From Kribbella steppae (GTDB lineage Bacteria > Actinomycetota > Actinomycetes > Propionibacteriales > Kribbellaceae), in contig NZ_SLWN01000002.1 of assembly GCF_004342025.1 (NCBI RefSeq), forward strand, positions 682,001-746,000: a stretch of 64,000 nt of DNA, given 5' to 3'. Below, one piece after another: positions 8,927 to 17,824 of this stretch. Under the pieces are notes generated by a model. The model saw only the letters and a program-made list of their open reading frames with translations. It did no database searches and was not told the DNA's origin. The position numbers and the translations under genes are program-made. Position 1 is the stretch's first letter, and every line of letters starts with the position of its first letter.

Positions 8927-9830
8927 GCCGGCGCCCCGCCGTACCCGGCGAACCGGCCGCGGGCGGCAGACCCTGGCCGCCTACGCGCTGCTGGCACCGA
9001 GCATGGTCGGTGTCATCGGCTTCCTGCTCGCGCCGGTGCTGATCGTGATCGTGCTCAGCCTGTTCGACTGGAAACTGCTGGCGACGCCGGAGTTCGTCGG
9101 GCTGGCGAACTACCGCGAACTGGCCACCGACTCCGATGTCTGGCATTCGCTGCTCGTCACCTTGTACTACGTCGTGATCTGCGTCCCGGGGACGACGATC
9201 CTCTCGCTGCTGCTGGCCCTGCTGGTCGATCGCAAGCTGCGCGGGATGAAGTACTTCCGGGCCCTGCTGGTGATTCCGTGGATGGCGACACCGGTCGCGC
9301 TCGGACTCGTCTGGACGTGGATCTTCGACCCCGGCCGCGGCGCGATCAACCAGTTCCTCGGGCTGTTCGGTATCGACGGCCCGGCCTGGCTGTCGTCCTC
9401 ACTGCTGGCGATGCCGAGCGTCGCCGCGGTCCACATCTGGCAGTTCGCCGGCTACAACATGCTGTTCTTCCTGGCCGGTCTGCAGCACATCCCACGATCG
9501 TTGCGGGAGGCATCGTCCTTGGACGGTGCGTCGCCGGTCGCGCACTTCTTCTCGATCACCCTGCCGTTGCTCCGGCCGACCATGCTGTTCGTGCTGATCA
9601 CCAACGTGATCGGCTCGTTCCAGGCCTTCGACACGATCTTCGTGATGACCGAGGGCGGCCCGGGTGACAGCACCGAGGTGGCGACGTACCTGATCTACGA
9701 CGAGGCGTTCCGCAAGTTCGACTTCGGCTACGCCTCGACCATCTCGGTGCTGCTGTTCGCCGTGGTGCTGATCGCCACGATCTCCCAGTTCGTGTACTTC
9801 GAACGCCGTACGACCTACGACTTCTCCTGA
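8919..9830 (+). CDS. Sugar ABC transporter permease (MalF/LacF type)
   Basis: A 303-aa inner-membrane permease of the carbohydrate uptake CUT1 family. After a basic N-terminus (MLRPAPRRTRRTGRGR) six membrane segments follow. The coupling loop (EAA motif) appears as REASSLDGASPVAHFFSITL near 210-230. The ATG at 8919 overlaps the alpha-galactosidase stop (GATGCTTAG) and has AAGGA upstream, so the longer upstream reading frame is not used. It pairs with the next permease to form the channel; the ATPase is not encoded here and is probably a shared MsiK-type subunit. Confidence 0.92.
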   Translation: MLRPAPRRTRRTGRGRQTLAAYALLAPSMVGVIGFLLAPVLIVIVLSLFDWKLLATPEFVGLANYRELATDSDVWHSLLVTLYYVVICVPGTTILSLLLALLVDRKLRGMKYFRALLVIPWMATPVALGLVWTWIFDPGRGAINQFLGLFGIDGPAWLSSSLLAMPSVAAVHIWQFAGYNMLFFLAGLQHIPRSLREASSLDGASPVAHFFSITLPLLRPTMLFVLITNVIGSFQAFDTIFVMTEGGPGDSTEVATYLIYDEAFRKFDFGYASTISVLLFAVVLIATISQFVYFERRTTYDFS

Positions 9831-9842
9831 GGTGGTGTCACC

Positions 9843-10652
9843 GTGAGACTGCGCTTCCTGCCGTACGGCGTCCTGGTGGCCGGCTGTGTGTTCGCGATCT
9901 TCCCGTACTTCCTGACCGTCCTGACCGCATTCAAGGGCCCTGGGCAACTGTCGGAAACGCTGCCGTGGGAGCCGGGCCTGCCGCCGAGCACGGCCGCCTT
10001 CGACCGGCTGTTCGCGTCCGGTTTCGGCGGCTACCTGGTGAACACGGTGCTGGTGACGGCCGGGATCACGGCCGGCCAGGTGGTGTTCGCGATCCTGGCG
10101 GCGTACGCGTTCGCGCGGCTGTCGTTCCCAGGCCGGGACGCCTTGTTCTGGGTGTACCTGTCGACGTTGATGGTGCCGCCGGTGGTCACCATGATCCCGC
10201 TCTACCTGATGATGCAGAAGCTCGGGCTGGTCGACACCTGGGCCGGCCTGATGCTGCCGACGATGCTCGGCACGCCGTACGCGATCTTCCTGCTCCGGCA
10301 GTTCTTCCGCGGCATCCCGGCCGATCTCGAGGACGCGGCCCGGATCGACGGCGCCGGCCGGATCCGCACCCTGGTCGCGATCGTGCTGCCGCTGTCGAAA
10401 CCCATCCTGGTCACCGTCACCACCCTGGCCGTGGTCGCCAACTGGAACAGCTTCCTCTGGCCGCTGATCATCACCAGCAGCGAGGACAAGCGGCTGCTCT
10501 CGGTCGGCATCGCCTTGTTCAAGAGCGAGATCGGCGTCGACTACAACGCCGTGATGGCCGGCAGCCTGGTCGCGCTGGTGCCGCTGCTCGTGCTCTTCGT
10601 CGTTTTCCAGCGCTTCATCGTCCGCTCGGTCGCGGTCACCGGGCTCAAGTAG
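9843..10652 (+). CDS. Sugar ABC transporter permease (MalG type)
   Basis: A 269-aa CUT1 permease beginning at GTG with GAGGTGG upstream. It has a first membrane segment at about 8-28, five more segments, and the coupling motif LEDAARIDGAGRIRTLVAIV near 160-180. It ends in the family-typical VTGLK. It partners the upstream permease in the importer fed by the lipoprotein encoded next. Confidence 0.93.
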   Translation: MRLRFLPYGVLVAGCVFAIFPYFLTVLTAFKGPGQLSETLPWEPGLPPSTAAFDRLFASGFGGYLVNTVLVTAGITAGQVVFAILAAYAFARLSFPGRDALFWVYLSTLMVPPVVTMIPLYLMMQKLGLVDTWAGLMLPTMLGTPYAIFLLRQFFRGIPADLEDAARIDGAGRIRTLVAIVLPLSKPILVTVTTLAVVANWNSFLWPLIITSSEDKRLLSVGIALFKSEIGVDYNAVMAGSLVALVPLLVLFVVFQRFIVRSVAVTGLK

Positions 10653-10661
10653 GAGGCTCAC

Positions 10662-11957
10662 ATGTTCCCGAAGAATTCACCACAGCCCCTGTCCCGGCGG
10701 ACCTTCCTGATCGGCGCCGGCTCTGTGCTCGCGCTGGCCGGCTGCGGGTCGTCGAACGACAACGCGAGCAGCAGCGGCGGCAAGGCCGAACTCGTCTACC
10801 GTCTGTGGGACGAACAGCAGGAGGTCGGCTACAAGGCGGTGTTCGCGGCGTTCACCGCCGAGAACCCGGACATCACCGTCCGGATGGAGGTGCTGCCGTG
10901 GGACCAGTACTGGACCAAGCTCACCACCGAACTGGCCGCCGGCAAGGCGCCGGACGTGTTCTGGCTGACGGTCGAGAACTTCCCCGACCTGGCCGGCAAG
11001 GGCGTGCTCGCGCCACTGGACGACCTGATCGGCAAGGCCGGCCTGAAGCTCGACTCGTACCACCCGAACGTCGTGGAGTCGTACAAGTTCGAGGACAAGC
11101 AACTGGGGATGCCGAAGGATCTCGGCGTGGTCGGGCTGCTGTACAACAAGGACCTGTTCGCGAAGGCCGGCGTGACGATGCCGGCCGAGCTGACCTGGGC
11201 CCCGGACGGTTCGGGCTCGTTCGTCGAGCTCGCCCGCAAGCTGACCGTCGGCACCAAGCAGTGGGGCTTCTGCTCCTGGAACCACAGCCAGACCCAGTGG
11301 CTGAACTGGATCGCCTCCAACGGCGGCCACGCGATGGACAAGCCGTACGGCACCTTCGACTTCGCCGGTCAGAAGTCGGTCGAGGCGCTGCAGTGGGCGC
11401 GCGACCTGATCTTCAAGTGGCGCGTCTCCCCCGATGGCACCCGGACCAACCCGCCGACCGGGCAGGCGACCGAGATGTTCTACCGGGGCGAGGTGGCGAT
11501 GTTCCCGGCCAACAACGCGCTGCTGCCGTTCGCGCTGCCGGAGGTGAAGTTCCCGATCGGGGTCGCCCCGATGCCCGCCGGACCGTCGGGCCGCACAGTC
11601 GTGATCAACGGGCTCGCCGAGGTGATGTTCGCCAAGACCAAGCACCCGGAGCAGGCCGGCAAGCTGGTCGCCTTCCTCGGCTCGGAGAAGGCGCAGAAGC
11701 TGATGGGCGACGCCGGCTACATCATCCCCGCGCTGAACGACGCCGGTGCCGGGTACACGGCGTTCTGGAAGAAGAAGGGAGTCGACGTCCAGCCGTTCCT
11801 GGACTCGGCGGCCGGCAGCACGGTGAACATGCCGATCGCGTCCGGTTGGACCGCGAAGGTCGCCGAGATCAACAAGGCGGTCAACGACCTGTACGTCGAC
11901 AAGGTGGAGGTCGCCGCGATCGCGGCGTCCATGGACAAGATCGGGAATGACAAGTGA
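10662..11957 (+). CDS. Extracellular sugar-binding lipoprotein of the ABC importer
   Basis: A 431-aa solute-binding protein. The N-terminus carries a twin-arginine signal (SRRTFLIGAG, 11-20) and a lipobox LALAGC with the lipid-anchored cysteine at 28. The mature part is a type 1 extracellular binding fold (VYRLWDEQQEVGYKAVFAAF, LPWDQYWTKLTTELAAGKAP). It delivers the sugar to the two permeases. The stop codon overlaps the next gene, which starts at GTG. Confidence 0.93.
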   Translation: MFPKNSPQPLSRRTFLIGAGSVLALAGCGSSNDNASSSGGKAELVYRLWDEQQEVGYKAVFAAFTAENPDITVRMEVLPWDQYWTKLTTELAAGKAPDVFWLTVENFPDLAGKGVLAPLDDLIGKAGLKLDSYHPNVVESYKFEDKQLGMPKDLGVVGLLYNKDLFAKAGVTMPAELTWAPDGSGSFVELARKLTVGTKQWGFCSWNHSQTQWLNWIASNGGHAMDKPYGTFDFAGQKSVEALQWARDLIFKWRVSPDGTRTNPPTGQATEMFYRGEVAMFPANNALLPFALPEVKFPIGVAPMPAGPSGRTVVINGLAEVMFAKTKHPEQAGKLVAFLGSEKAQKLMGDAGYIIPALNDAGAGYTAFWKKKGVDVQPFLDSAAGSTVNMPIASGWTAKVAEINKAVNDLYVDKVEVAAIAASMDKIGNDK

Positions 11958-12865
11958 AAGAACTGACCGACTCGTCCGGCATGCTGACGGACGCCGCCGT
12001 ACTGCGGGCCCGACTGGCCGAGGACGGCTACCTCTTCTTCCGCGGACTGCTGCCCGTCGGCGTGGTCGACGACGTGCGGGAGCAGCTGGCCCGGATTCTG
12101 CACGACAGCAACTGGCTCGCGCCGGGCACTGACGCCCAGGATCTGGTCGCGTCGGATCGGGCCGTTGAGGAGGGATCGCCGGGGTTCTTCGGTGCCTACA
12201 CGGCGATCCAGAGCACCGAGGCGTTCCATCAGCTGGCCGTGCGGCCCGAGTTGCTGGACCTGACGAGCCGGCTGCTGGGTGAGGAGGCGTTCGCGCACCC
12301 GGCGCACATCTGCCGGATCGCGCCGTCGTCGCCCGGGGCGAACCCGACGCCGATCCACCAGGACTACCGGTTCATCCAGGGCAGCATCGACACGCTGACG
12401 ACCTGGCTTCCACTCAGCGAGGCACCGCCCGAGATCGGTGGTCTGCGGGTACTCGCGGGCTCGCCGCGGCTCGGTGTCCTTCCGGTCAAGGCGTCCGACG
12501 GGCCCGGGATGATGCGGGCCGAGGCGGACGAGAACCACCCGGAGTGGCGGACGACGTCGTACCGGCCGGGCGACGTACTGCTGTTCGGGAGCCTGACCGT
12601 GCATGGCGCGATGCCGAACCGGACCAAGCAACTGCGAGTGTCGGCCGACTTCCGGTACCAGGCCGTCAGCGCGCCGATGGCCAGGGACATGCTCGGCACC
12701 GGGAAGCCGCACTACCACCCGGACGTGCCGGACTTCCCGACGCTCACTCGCGGGTGGACCTCGACGGCCTGCGTCGAGATCCCGGATGGGGTTCGGTTCG
12801 TCGACCGCTGGGATCCGCGGTTGGACGACGTACCGGCACCAGCCTCGCGATTCGCGTACGTCTGA
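11954..12865 (+). CDS. Phytanoyl-CoA dioxygenase (PhyH) family protein
   Basis: A 303-aa Fe(II)/2-oxoglutarate oxygenase. The iron site is visible: HQD in NPTPIHQDYRFIQG (about 136-138) and the distal histidine in GSLTVHGAMPN. The following RVSADFRY arginine is suited to bind 2-oxoglutarate. It is the last gene of the sugar operon and starts inside the stop of the binding-protein gene (GTGA overlap), so it is translationally coupled. The substrate may be a modified sugar or glycoside released by the operon, but nothing in the sequence names it. Confidence 0.88.
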   Translation: MKELTDSSGMLTDAAVLRARLAEDGYLFFRGLLPVGVVDDVREQLARILHDSNWLAPGTDAQDLVASDRAVEEGSPGFFGAYTAIQSTEAFHQLAVRPELLDLTSRLLGEEAFAHPAHICRIAPSSPGANPTPIHQDYRFIQGSIDTLTTWLPLSEAPPEIGGLRVLAGSPRLGVLPVKASDGPGMMRAEADENHPEWRTTSYRPGDVLLFGSLTVHGAMPNRTKQLRVSADFRYQAVSAPMARDMLGTGKPHYHPDVPDFPTLTRGWTSTACVEIPDGVRFVDRWDPRLDDVPAPASRFAYV

Positions 12866-12899
12866 ACTGTGCGGGCGGGTGTCCCCGCCCGCACAGTTC
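12864..12899. terminator. Bidirectional terminator hairpin between phyH and the oxidoreductase
   Basis: A perfect 16-bp inverted repeat (arms 12864-12879 and 12884-12899, 4-nt loop) fills the whole gap between two convergent genes and includes part of each stop codon. There is no U-tract, as is common in actinobacteria. Confidence 0.85.
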
Positions 12900-13811
12900 T
12901 CAGATCAGTACGACGACCTTGCCCTGGGCGTGGCCGGATTCGCTCAGCTCCTGGGCCTTGGCGGCGTCGGCGAGCGCGAAGGTCTCGGCGACCCGGACCT
13001 TCAGGTTGCCGTCCGCGGCGGCCTGGAGCTGCTTCGACAGCGCGGCGCCGATCTCCTCGGGCGAGGCCGAGCTGGCCGCCGAGAGCGCGACGCCCAGCGC
13101 TCCGGCCTGCATGTCGGCGATGGTGATGATGCGGTCGGTGCCGCCGCGGAGCTCGATCGACTCCTGCAGCCCGCCCTGGCCGGCGGCGTCGAACACCGCG
13201 TCGACTCCCTGCGGCGCCGCCTCGCGGACCCGGTCGAGCAGTCCGTCGCCGTACGCGACCGGGATCGCACCGATCTCGCGCAGGAAGTCGTGGTTCGCGG
13301 GTGACGCGGTACCGATGACCGTGGCGCCGGCGGCCTTGGCGAGCTGTACGGCGATCGAGCCGACAGCACCCGCGGCTCCGTGCAGCAACAGGGTCTCGCC
13401 GGCCTTGAGCCCGAGCTCGTCCAGGACCCGCTGAGCCGTCTCACCCGCGACCGGCAGACCGACCGCCTGCTCCCAGCTCACCCCGGCCGGCTTCGGTACG
13501 ACGTTGCCGACGACCGCCTCCTCGGCGTACGAACCGGTCTTGGACCAACCGACGACCTCGTCGCCGATCGCGAAGTCCGCACCCTCACCGACCTCGTCGA
13601 CCACACCGGCGACCTCGAGCCCGGGCGTCGCCGGGAAGGTGACGTCGATGAAACCCTGCGTCCAGCCGCGGCGGATCTTGAAGTCGATCGGGTTCACCCC
13701 GGCGGCTCGGACGCTGACCCGCACCTCCCCCGGTCCGGCATGCGGCTCGGCCACGTCCTCGGTCCGCAGCACCTCGGGACCGCCGAACTCCTCGAATACC
13801 ACCGCTTGCAT
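12900..13811 (-). CDS. NADP-dependent quinone oxidoreductase-like zinc-free alcohol dehydrogenase
   Basis: A 303-aa medium-chain reductase of the quinone oxidoreductase class. It has the catalytic-domain start [16 protein letters not shown], a Rossmann nucleotide motif [20 protein letters not shown] (about 146-165), and no structural zinc cysteines. Such proteins reduce quinones or enals with NADPH. The ATG at 13811 is chosen because TGGAGG precedes it by 7 nt; the longer frame runs back through the promoter. A perfect palindrome just upstream suggests control by a dedicated repressor. Confidence 0.88.
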   Translation of the reverse strand: MQAVVFEEFGGPEVLRTEDVAEPHAGPGEVRVSVRAAGVNPIDFKIRRGWTQGFIDVTFPATPGLEVAGVVDEVGEGADFAIGDEVVGWSKTGSYAEEAVVGNVVPKPAGVSWEQAVGLPVAGETAQRVLDELGLKAGETLLLHGAAGAVGSIAVQLAKAAGATVIGTASPANHDFLREIGAIPVAYGDGLLDRVREAAPQGVDAVFDAAGQGGLQESIELRGGTDRIITIADMQAGALGVALSAASSASPEEIGAALSKQLQAAADGNLKVRVAETFALADAAKAQELSESGHAQGKVVVLI

Positions 13812-13827
13812 GTTCTGCCTCCATCGA

Positions 13828-13847
13828 TTGATTGATGCTTCAATCAA
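13828..13847. promoter_or_regulatory. Perfect palindromic operator upstream of the oxidoreductase
   Basis: TTGATTGA-TGCT-TCAATCAA is an exact 8-bp inverted repeat with a 4-bp centre, 16 bp upstream of the oxidoreductase ATG and AT-rich against its surroundings. Its size fits a MarR or TetR dimer. No such regulator is adjacent; the LuxR gene on the other side is not the expected type. Confidence 0.7.
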
Positions 13848-13950
13848 GGGTGGCGGGACGCCGTGCTTTTCCGACTGGCCGTTCGGACAGTTGTCCACCG
13901 CCCGAAAGACGGGCTCGGGTGGACGCATCAACCGACGTACTCTGAACACC

Positions 13951-15219
13951 ATGCTGATGACAGGCGAGAGTGTCGGAGTGGCGGAGGTGCTCGCGTCGGT
14001 CGCGCAGATCATCGACGGACCGCCGTCGGAGCTCCTCGAGCGCCTGTCGGCGGCGACCGCCGAACTGATCCCGCACCGCGCGGTCGCTCAACTCGCGTCC
14101 CAGTGCGCGTCCACGCCGGTCACCGCGCACGGAGAGCCCAAGCTGGCCGAGGCTGTTAGCGGTGCCGACCTGGCCGCCCTGCTCGGCACCATCACCGCCG
14201 GTCAGCCGTGGCAGGGCGTCGTACCGATCGCAGGCTCGGACCACCCCGTCCTGGCCGTCTCCAGCGACCGGGCACCACGCGGATCCGTGGTCGTCTTCAT
14301 CCGGTACGACGAGACGCCGACGCCCGCCGCCGTGATGATCCAGGAGCTGTGGGACCTGGTCACCGCGCACATGTACCGACTCACGCTCGAGCGGGAGCCC
14401 GGCGCCCTCGCACAGAACCGGGCCGTGGCGGAGGCTCGCGCCGACGTCGCCGCCGAGCTCGGCGAGGCTCACGCAGCCACGCTCGCGACTCTCCTCGGCG
14501 TACTGCGAAACCAGCGGATCGACGACGCCTCGGCCCGTTCGATGGCGGTCGAGTTGGCCCTGAACGGCCTGGCGGAGCTCCGCACCGACACCCAGCGGGA
14601 CCGGGTGTGCAGCGGCGAGGAACCGGCCGGCAAGGCCTTCGACCGACTCGCCGATTCGCTCCGCGCGCTGCTCCGGCACGGGCCGGTCGAGCTCGAACTG
14701 GATACCCCTGGCAATGACCGGCTGATCCCGGCGGGTGTCGCGCACCGGGCCCGGGTCGCCGTCCGGTCCGTCGTCCTCGCGATGCTCACCCAGGACCGGG
14801 TACGCCGGATCCGGGTCGGCTGGCGGTGGACCGGCACGGAACTCCAGGCGACGATCCGCGACGACGGCCCCGGTCGGCTCGAGGACGTCCTCGACCTCGG
14901 TCAACTGGCCGAACGGCTCCGCCTGCACGAGGGCGACCTGGACCTGGACGCCGTCCCCGGCTGGGGCCTGACCGCCCGGATCACCCTCCAGGCGAACTCG
15001 GCACCGCAGACGATCACCTCAGACCCGCTGGCCGCCCTCGGCACCCGCGAACTCGAAGTCCTCGAACGCCTCGCCGAAGGTCACCGCAACCGCTCCATCG
15101 CCGAAGCCCTCCACATCAGCGAATCCACAGTCAAGTTCCACGTCGCCAACATCCTCACCAAACTCGCCGTCACCAGCCGAACCCAAGCCGCCGCCCTCTA
15201 CCACGCAACAGCGGTCTAG
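13951..15219 (+). CDS. LuxR-type regulator with an internal histidine-kinase-like ATPase domain
   Basis: A 422-aa protein. The first 150 residues are a sensory region of unknown fold. About 160-350 resemble the DHp/HATPase layout of NarL-partner kinases but without a clear phospho-acceptor histidine; [19 protein letters not shown] and [11 protein letters not shown] correspond to the nucleotide-binding N/G boxes. The C-terminal 65 residues are a canonical LuxR HTH ([20 protein letters not shown], then [18 protein letters not shown]). A kinase-like and a DNA-binding part in one chain suggests a one-component sensor. The stop shares CTAG with the convergent metG-2 stop. Confidence 0.85.
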   Translation: MLMTGESVGVAEVLASVAQIIDGPPSELLERLSAATAELIPHRAVAQLASQCASTPVTAHGEPKLAEAVSGADLAALLGTITAGQPWQGVVPIAGSDHPVLAVSSDRAPRGSVVVFIRYDETPTPAAVMIQELWDLVTAHMYRLTLEREPGALAQNRAVAEARADVAAELGEAHAATLATLLGVLRNQRIDDASARSMAVELALNGLAELRTDTQRDRVCSGEEPAGKAFDRLADSLRALLRHGPVELELDTPGNDRLIPAGVAHRARVAVRSVVLAMLTQDRVRRIRVGWRWTGTELQATIRDDGPGRLEDVLDLGQLAERLRLHEGDLDLDAVPGWGLTARITLQANSAPQTITSDPLAALGTRELEVLERLAEGHRNRSIAEALHISESTVKFHVANILTKLAVTSRTQAAALYHATAV

Positions 15220-16784
15220 GACTCCTCGAGGCGGGGGAACAGGGCGTCGCCCTTGGTGAGGGTGGCGCCGGCGGGGAGTTGGCCCCAGGTGCCGGCGTCC
15301 TGGATCCGCTGGTCGGCGAGCGAACCGAGCTTCTCCTCGGCGCCGAGGAGGGTCCAGAGCTTGGCCGACGTCTTGGGCATGGTCGGGTTGTGCAGTACGG
15401 CGACCGCGCGGAGAGCCTCGGCGGCCGAGTACAGGATGGTGGCGAGGCGGTCGCGCTGGGACTCGTCCTTCGCGACCTTCCACGGCTCCTGCTCGGTGAC
15501 GTACCCGTTGATCGCGCCGACCAGGTCGTTGATCGCGGCCAGCGCGTCGTGGAACGCCAGCGTCTCGATCGCCTTGTCCGCGGTCGCCACGGTCTGGGCG
15601 AGCTTGTCCGCGAGCGCCTGCTCGGCCGGGCCGTGGTCGGTCGGCTCGGGCAAGGCACCGTCGTAATACTTGCCGACCATCGCCGCGATCCGGCTGGCCA
15701 GGTTGCCCAGGCCGTTGGCGAGCTCGGAGGTGTAGACCGCGCTCAGGTGCTCCCAGGAGAACGACCCGTCCGAGCCGAACTGGATCGTGCGCAGGAAGTA
15801 GTACCGGAACGCGTCCGACCCGAAGTGGTCGGTGATCTCGTGCGGCGCGATCGCGGTCAGCTTGGACTTGCTCATCTTCTCGCCGCCGACCAGCAGCCAC
15901 CCGTGCGCGAACACCTGCCTCGGAACCGCGACCTCCGCAGCCATCAGCATGGCCGGCCAGATCACCGCGTGAAACCGCAGGATGTCCTTGCCGACCAGGT
16001 GTACGTCGACCGGCCACAGCTGCTCGAAGCGCTCCGGGTCGGTGCCGTACCCGGCCGCGGTCACGTAGTTCAGCAGCGCGTCGATCCAGACGTAGAGGAC
16101 GTGCTCCTCGTCCCACGGGACCGGGATACCCCAGTCGAAGGTCGACCGGGTGATCGACAGGTCCTGGAGACCCTGCTTGACGAACGCGATCACCTCGTTG
16201 CGGGCGCTGGCCGGGGCGACGAAGTCCGGCTGCGACTCGTACAGCTCCAGCAGCTTGTCGGCGTACGCCGAGAGCCGGAAGAAGTAGTTCGTCTCCGAGA
16301 CCGTCTCCAGCTCGGTGCCGTGGATCATGCATCGCTGGGTGCCGTCCTCGTCGGTGCGGATGTCCGCGGGGAGCTTGAACTCCTCACAGCCGACGCAGTA
16401 CATGCCCTCGTACTCGCCCTTGTAGACGTCGCCCTTGTCGTAGAGCGTCTGCCAGAACTCGCGGACCCGCTCGGTGTGCCGCTGCTCGGTGGTCCGGATG
16501 AAGTCGTCGTACGCGATGTCGACGTCGCCCCAGGCCGGCTTCCAGGCCTCCTCGACGAGCTTGTCGGTCCACTCCTTCGGCGTCATGCCCTGGGCTTGCG
16601 CACTGCGCATCACCTTCTCGCCGTGCTCGTCGGTACCGGTCAGGTACCACTTCCGCTCCCCGCGTTGCGCGTGCCAGCGGGTCAGGACGTCCCCGGCCAC
16701 GGTCGTGTACGCGCTGCCGATGTGCGGCGCCGCCGTGACGTAGTAGATCGGGGTGGTGACGTAGTAGGCCTTGTCTTCGGGCAT
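15216..16784 (-). CDS. metG: Methionine--tRNA ligase, canonical copy
   Basis: A 522-aa class I synthetase with HIGS in [14 protein letters not shown] (21-24), [23 protein letters not shown], and a standard KMSKS loop ([10 protein letters not shown]). It has the bacterial form lacking the long four-cysteine knuckle of paralogue 1, retaining only MYCVGCEEF. The ATG at 16784 starts the family core ([14 protein letters not shown]). Neighbouring rsmI and PMT match the ancestral actinobacterial order, so this is the housekeeping enzyme. It overlaps the LuxR gene by four bases tail to tail. Confidence 0.95.
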   Translation of the reverse strand: MPEDKAYYVTTPIYYVTAAPHIGSAYTTVAGDVLTRWHAQRGERKWYLTGTDEHGEKVMRSAQAQGMTPKEWTDKLVEEAWKPAWGDVDIAYDDFIRTTEQRHTERVREFWQTLYDKGDVYKGEYEGMYCVGCEEFKLPADIRTDEDGTQRCMIHGTELETVSETNYFFRLSAYADKLLELYESQPDFVAPASARNEVIAFVKQGLQDLSITRSTFDWGIPVPWDEEHVLYVWIDALLNYVTAAGYGTDPERFEQLWPVDVHLVGKDILRFHAVIWPAMLMAAEVAVPRQVFAHGWLLVGGEKMSKSKLTAIAPHEITDHFGSDAFRYYFLRTIQFGSDGSFSWEHLSAVYTSELANGLGNLASRIAAMVGKYYDGALPEPTDHGPAEQALADKLAQTVATADKAIETLAFHDALAAINDLVGAINGYVTEQEPWKVAKDESQRDRLATILYSAAEALRAVAVLHNPTMPKTSAKLWTLLGAEEKLGSLADQRIQDAGTWGQLPAGATLTKGDALFPRLEES

Positions 16785-16832
16785 ACGAAAAGGGTAGTGC
16801 CGCGCGCCAGCGCTATTTACCAGGGCCACCCG

Positions 16833-16932
16833 GTGCAGATCGACAGGAGGTGTGCCGCCCCCGAGGGCGAGCCTGCGCCTGGGCAGCGGACCTACCTGTC
16901 GATTTCGGGCTATACGTCCTGTCGATCTGCAC
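16833..16932. repeat. 16-bp inverted repeat flanking the metG/rsmI gap
   Basis: GTGCAGATCGACAGGA (16833-16848) is repeated in inverted orientation at 16917-16932, with 68 nt between. The right arm encodes the last residues of RsmI. A shortened third copy (CCTGTCGAT) lies near 16894. It could form a long-range stem behind rsmI or reflect a duplication. Confidence 0.6.
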
Positions 16933-17773
16933 GCTGTTTGGCCAGGACGGCGTCGTAGACGGTGCGTTTGGGCACATTGAAACGCTTGGCCACGTCTGAG
17001 ATTGCCTGCTTACGGGGCGTACCCGCCGCCTCATCGGCGGCCACCTCCTCGGCCAGTTGCTCCGGGGTCAGCACCTTGTGCGGGTCGGCGCCGGACACCA
17101 CGACCGTGATCTCGCCGCGGACGCCGTCCTTCGACCAGGTCACCAGCTCGTCGAGCGGCCCGCGCTTGACCTCTTCGTACGTCTTGGTGAGCTCGCGGCA
17201 GACCGCCGTACGACGTTCTGCGCCAAAGGCCTCCGCCATCGCCTCGAGCGACGCGGCCAGCCGGTGTGGCGCCTCGAAGAACACCATCGTCCGCGGCTCG
17301 TCCGCCAGCTCACCCAGCCGCCGGGCCCGCTCCCCCGGCTTCCGCGGCAGGAACCCCTCGAAGGTGAACCGGTCCACCGGGAGGCCGGAGAGCGCCAAAG
17401 CAGTCAGTACGGCGGACGGCCCCGGTACGGCTGTGATGTCGACGCCGGCCTCGATCGCCGCGGCCACCAGCCGATACCCGGGGTCCGAAACACTCGGCAT
17501 CCCCGCATCGGTCACCACGACCACCGTCTGCCCCGCGGTCAGCGCGTCCAGGAGCTCCGGGGTCCGCTCCCGCTCGTTGCCCTCGAAATAGCTGACCACC
17601 CGGCCGGGGACCACCACTCCCAGCCCCGACGTCAGCCGCCGCAATCGCCGGGTGTCCTCGGCCGCCACCACATCGGCCTCACCCAGCACCTTCCCGAGCC
17701 GAGGCGACGCATCCTGCACATCCCCGATAGGACTCCCAGCCAGCACCAATCGCCCGGTCACGGGCCCCATCAT
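16910..17773 (-). CDS. rsmI: 16S rRNA (cytidine(1402)-2'-O)-methyltransferase
   Basis: A 287-aa SAM methyltransferase that modifies C1402 in the decoding centre of 16S rRNA. It has LVLAGSPIGDVQDASPR at the start, AAEDTRRLRRL, TDAGMPSVSDPGYRLV, AVPGPSAVLTAL and FEGFLPRKPGER, all signature blocks of the tetrapyrrole-methylase-fold RsmI family. Two adjacent ATGs (17773, 17770) are possible starts. The much longer open frame upstream is only the antisense of the mannosyltransferase gene. Divergent from PMT with a 51-bp gap. Confidence 0.94.
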   Translation of the reverse strand: MMGPVTGRLVLAGSPIGDVQDASPRLGKVLGEADVVAAEDTRRLRRLTSGLGVVVPGRVVSYFEGNERERTPELLDALTAGQTVVVVTDAGMPSVSDPGYRLVAAAIEAGVDITAVPGPSAVLTALALSGLPVDRFTFEGFLPRKPGERARRLGELADEPRTMVFFEAPHRLAASLEAMAEAFGAERRTAVCRELTKTYEEVKRGPLDELVTWSKDGVRGEITVVVSGADPHKVLTPEQLAEEVAADEAAGTPRKQAISDVAKRFNVPKRTVYDAVLAKQRADRQDV

Positions 17774-17824
17774 CGCAGCCCCGGACAGCACGCCGGGGGT
17801 CAGTGCTACTGGGGGCTCCGTACC

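Noticed and set aside
9965..11950. 661-codon frame overlapping permease and binding protein
   Set aside because: Arginine/proline-rich alternative frame crossing two well-supported genes.
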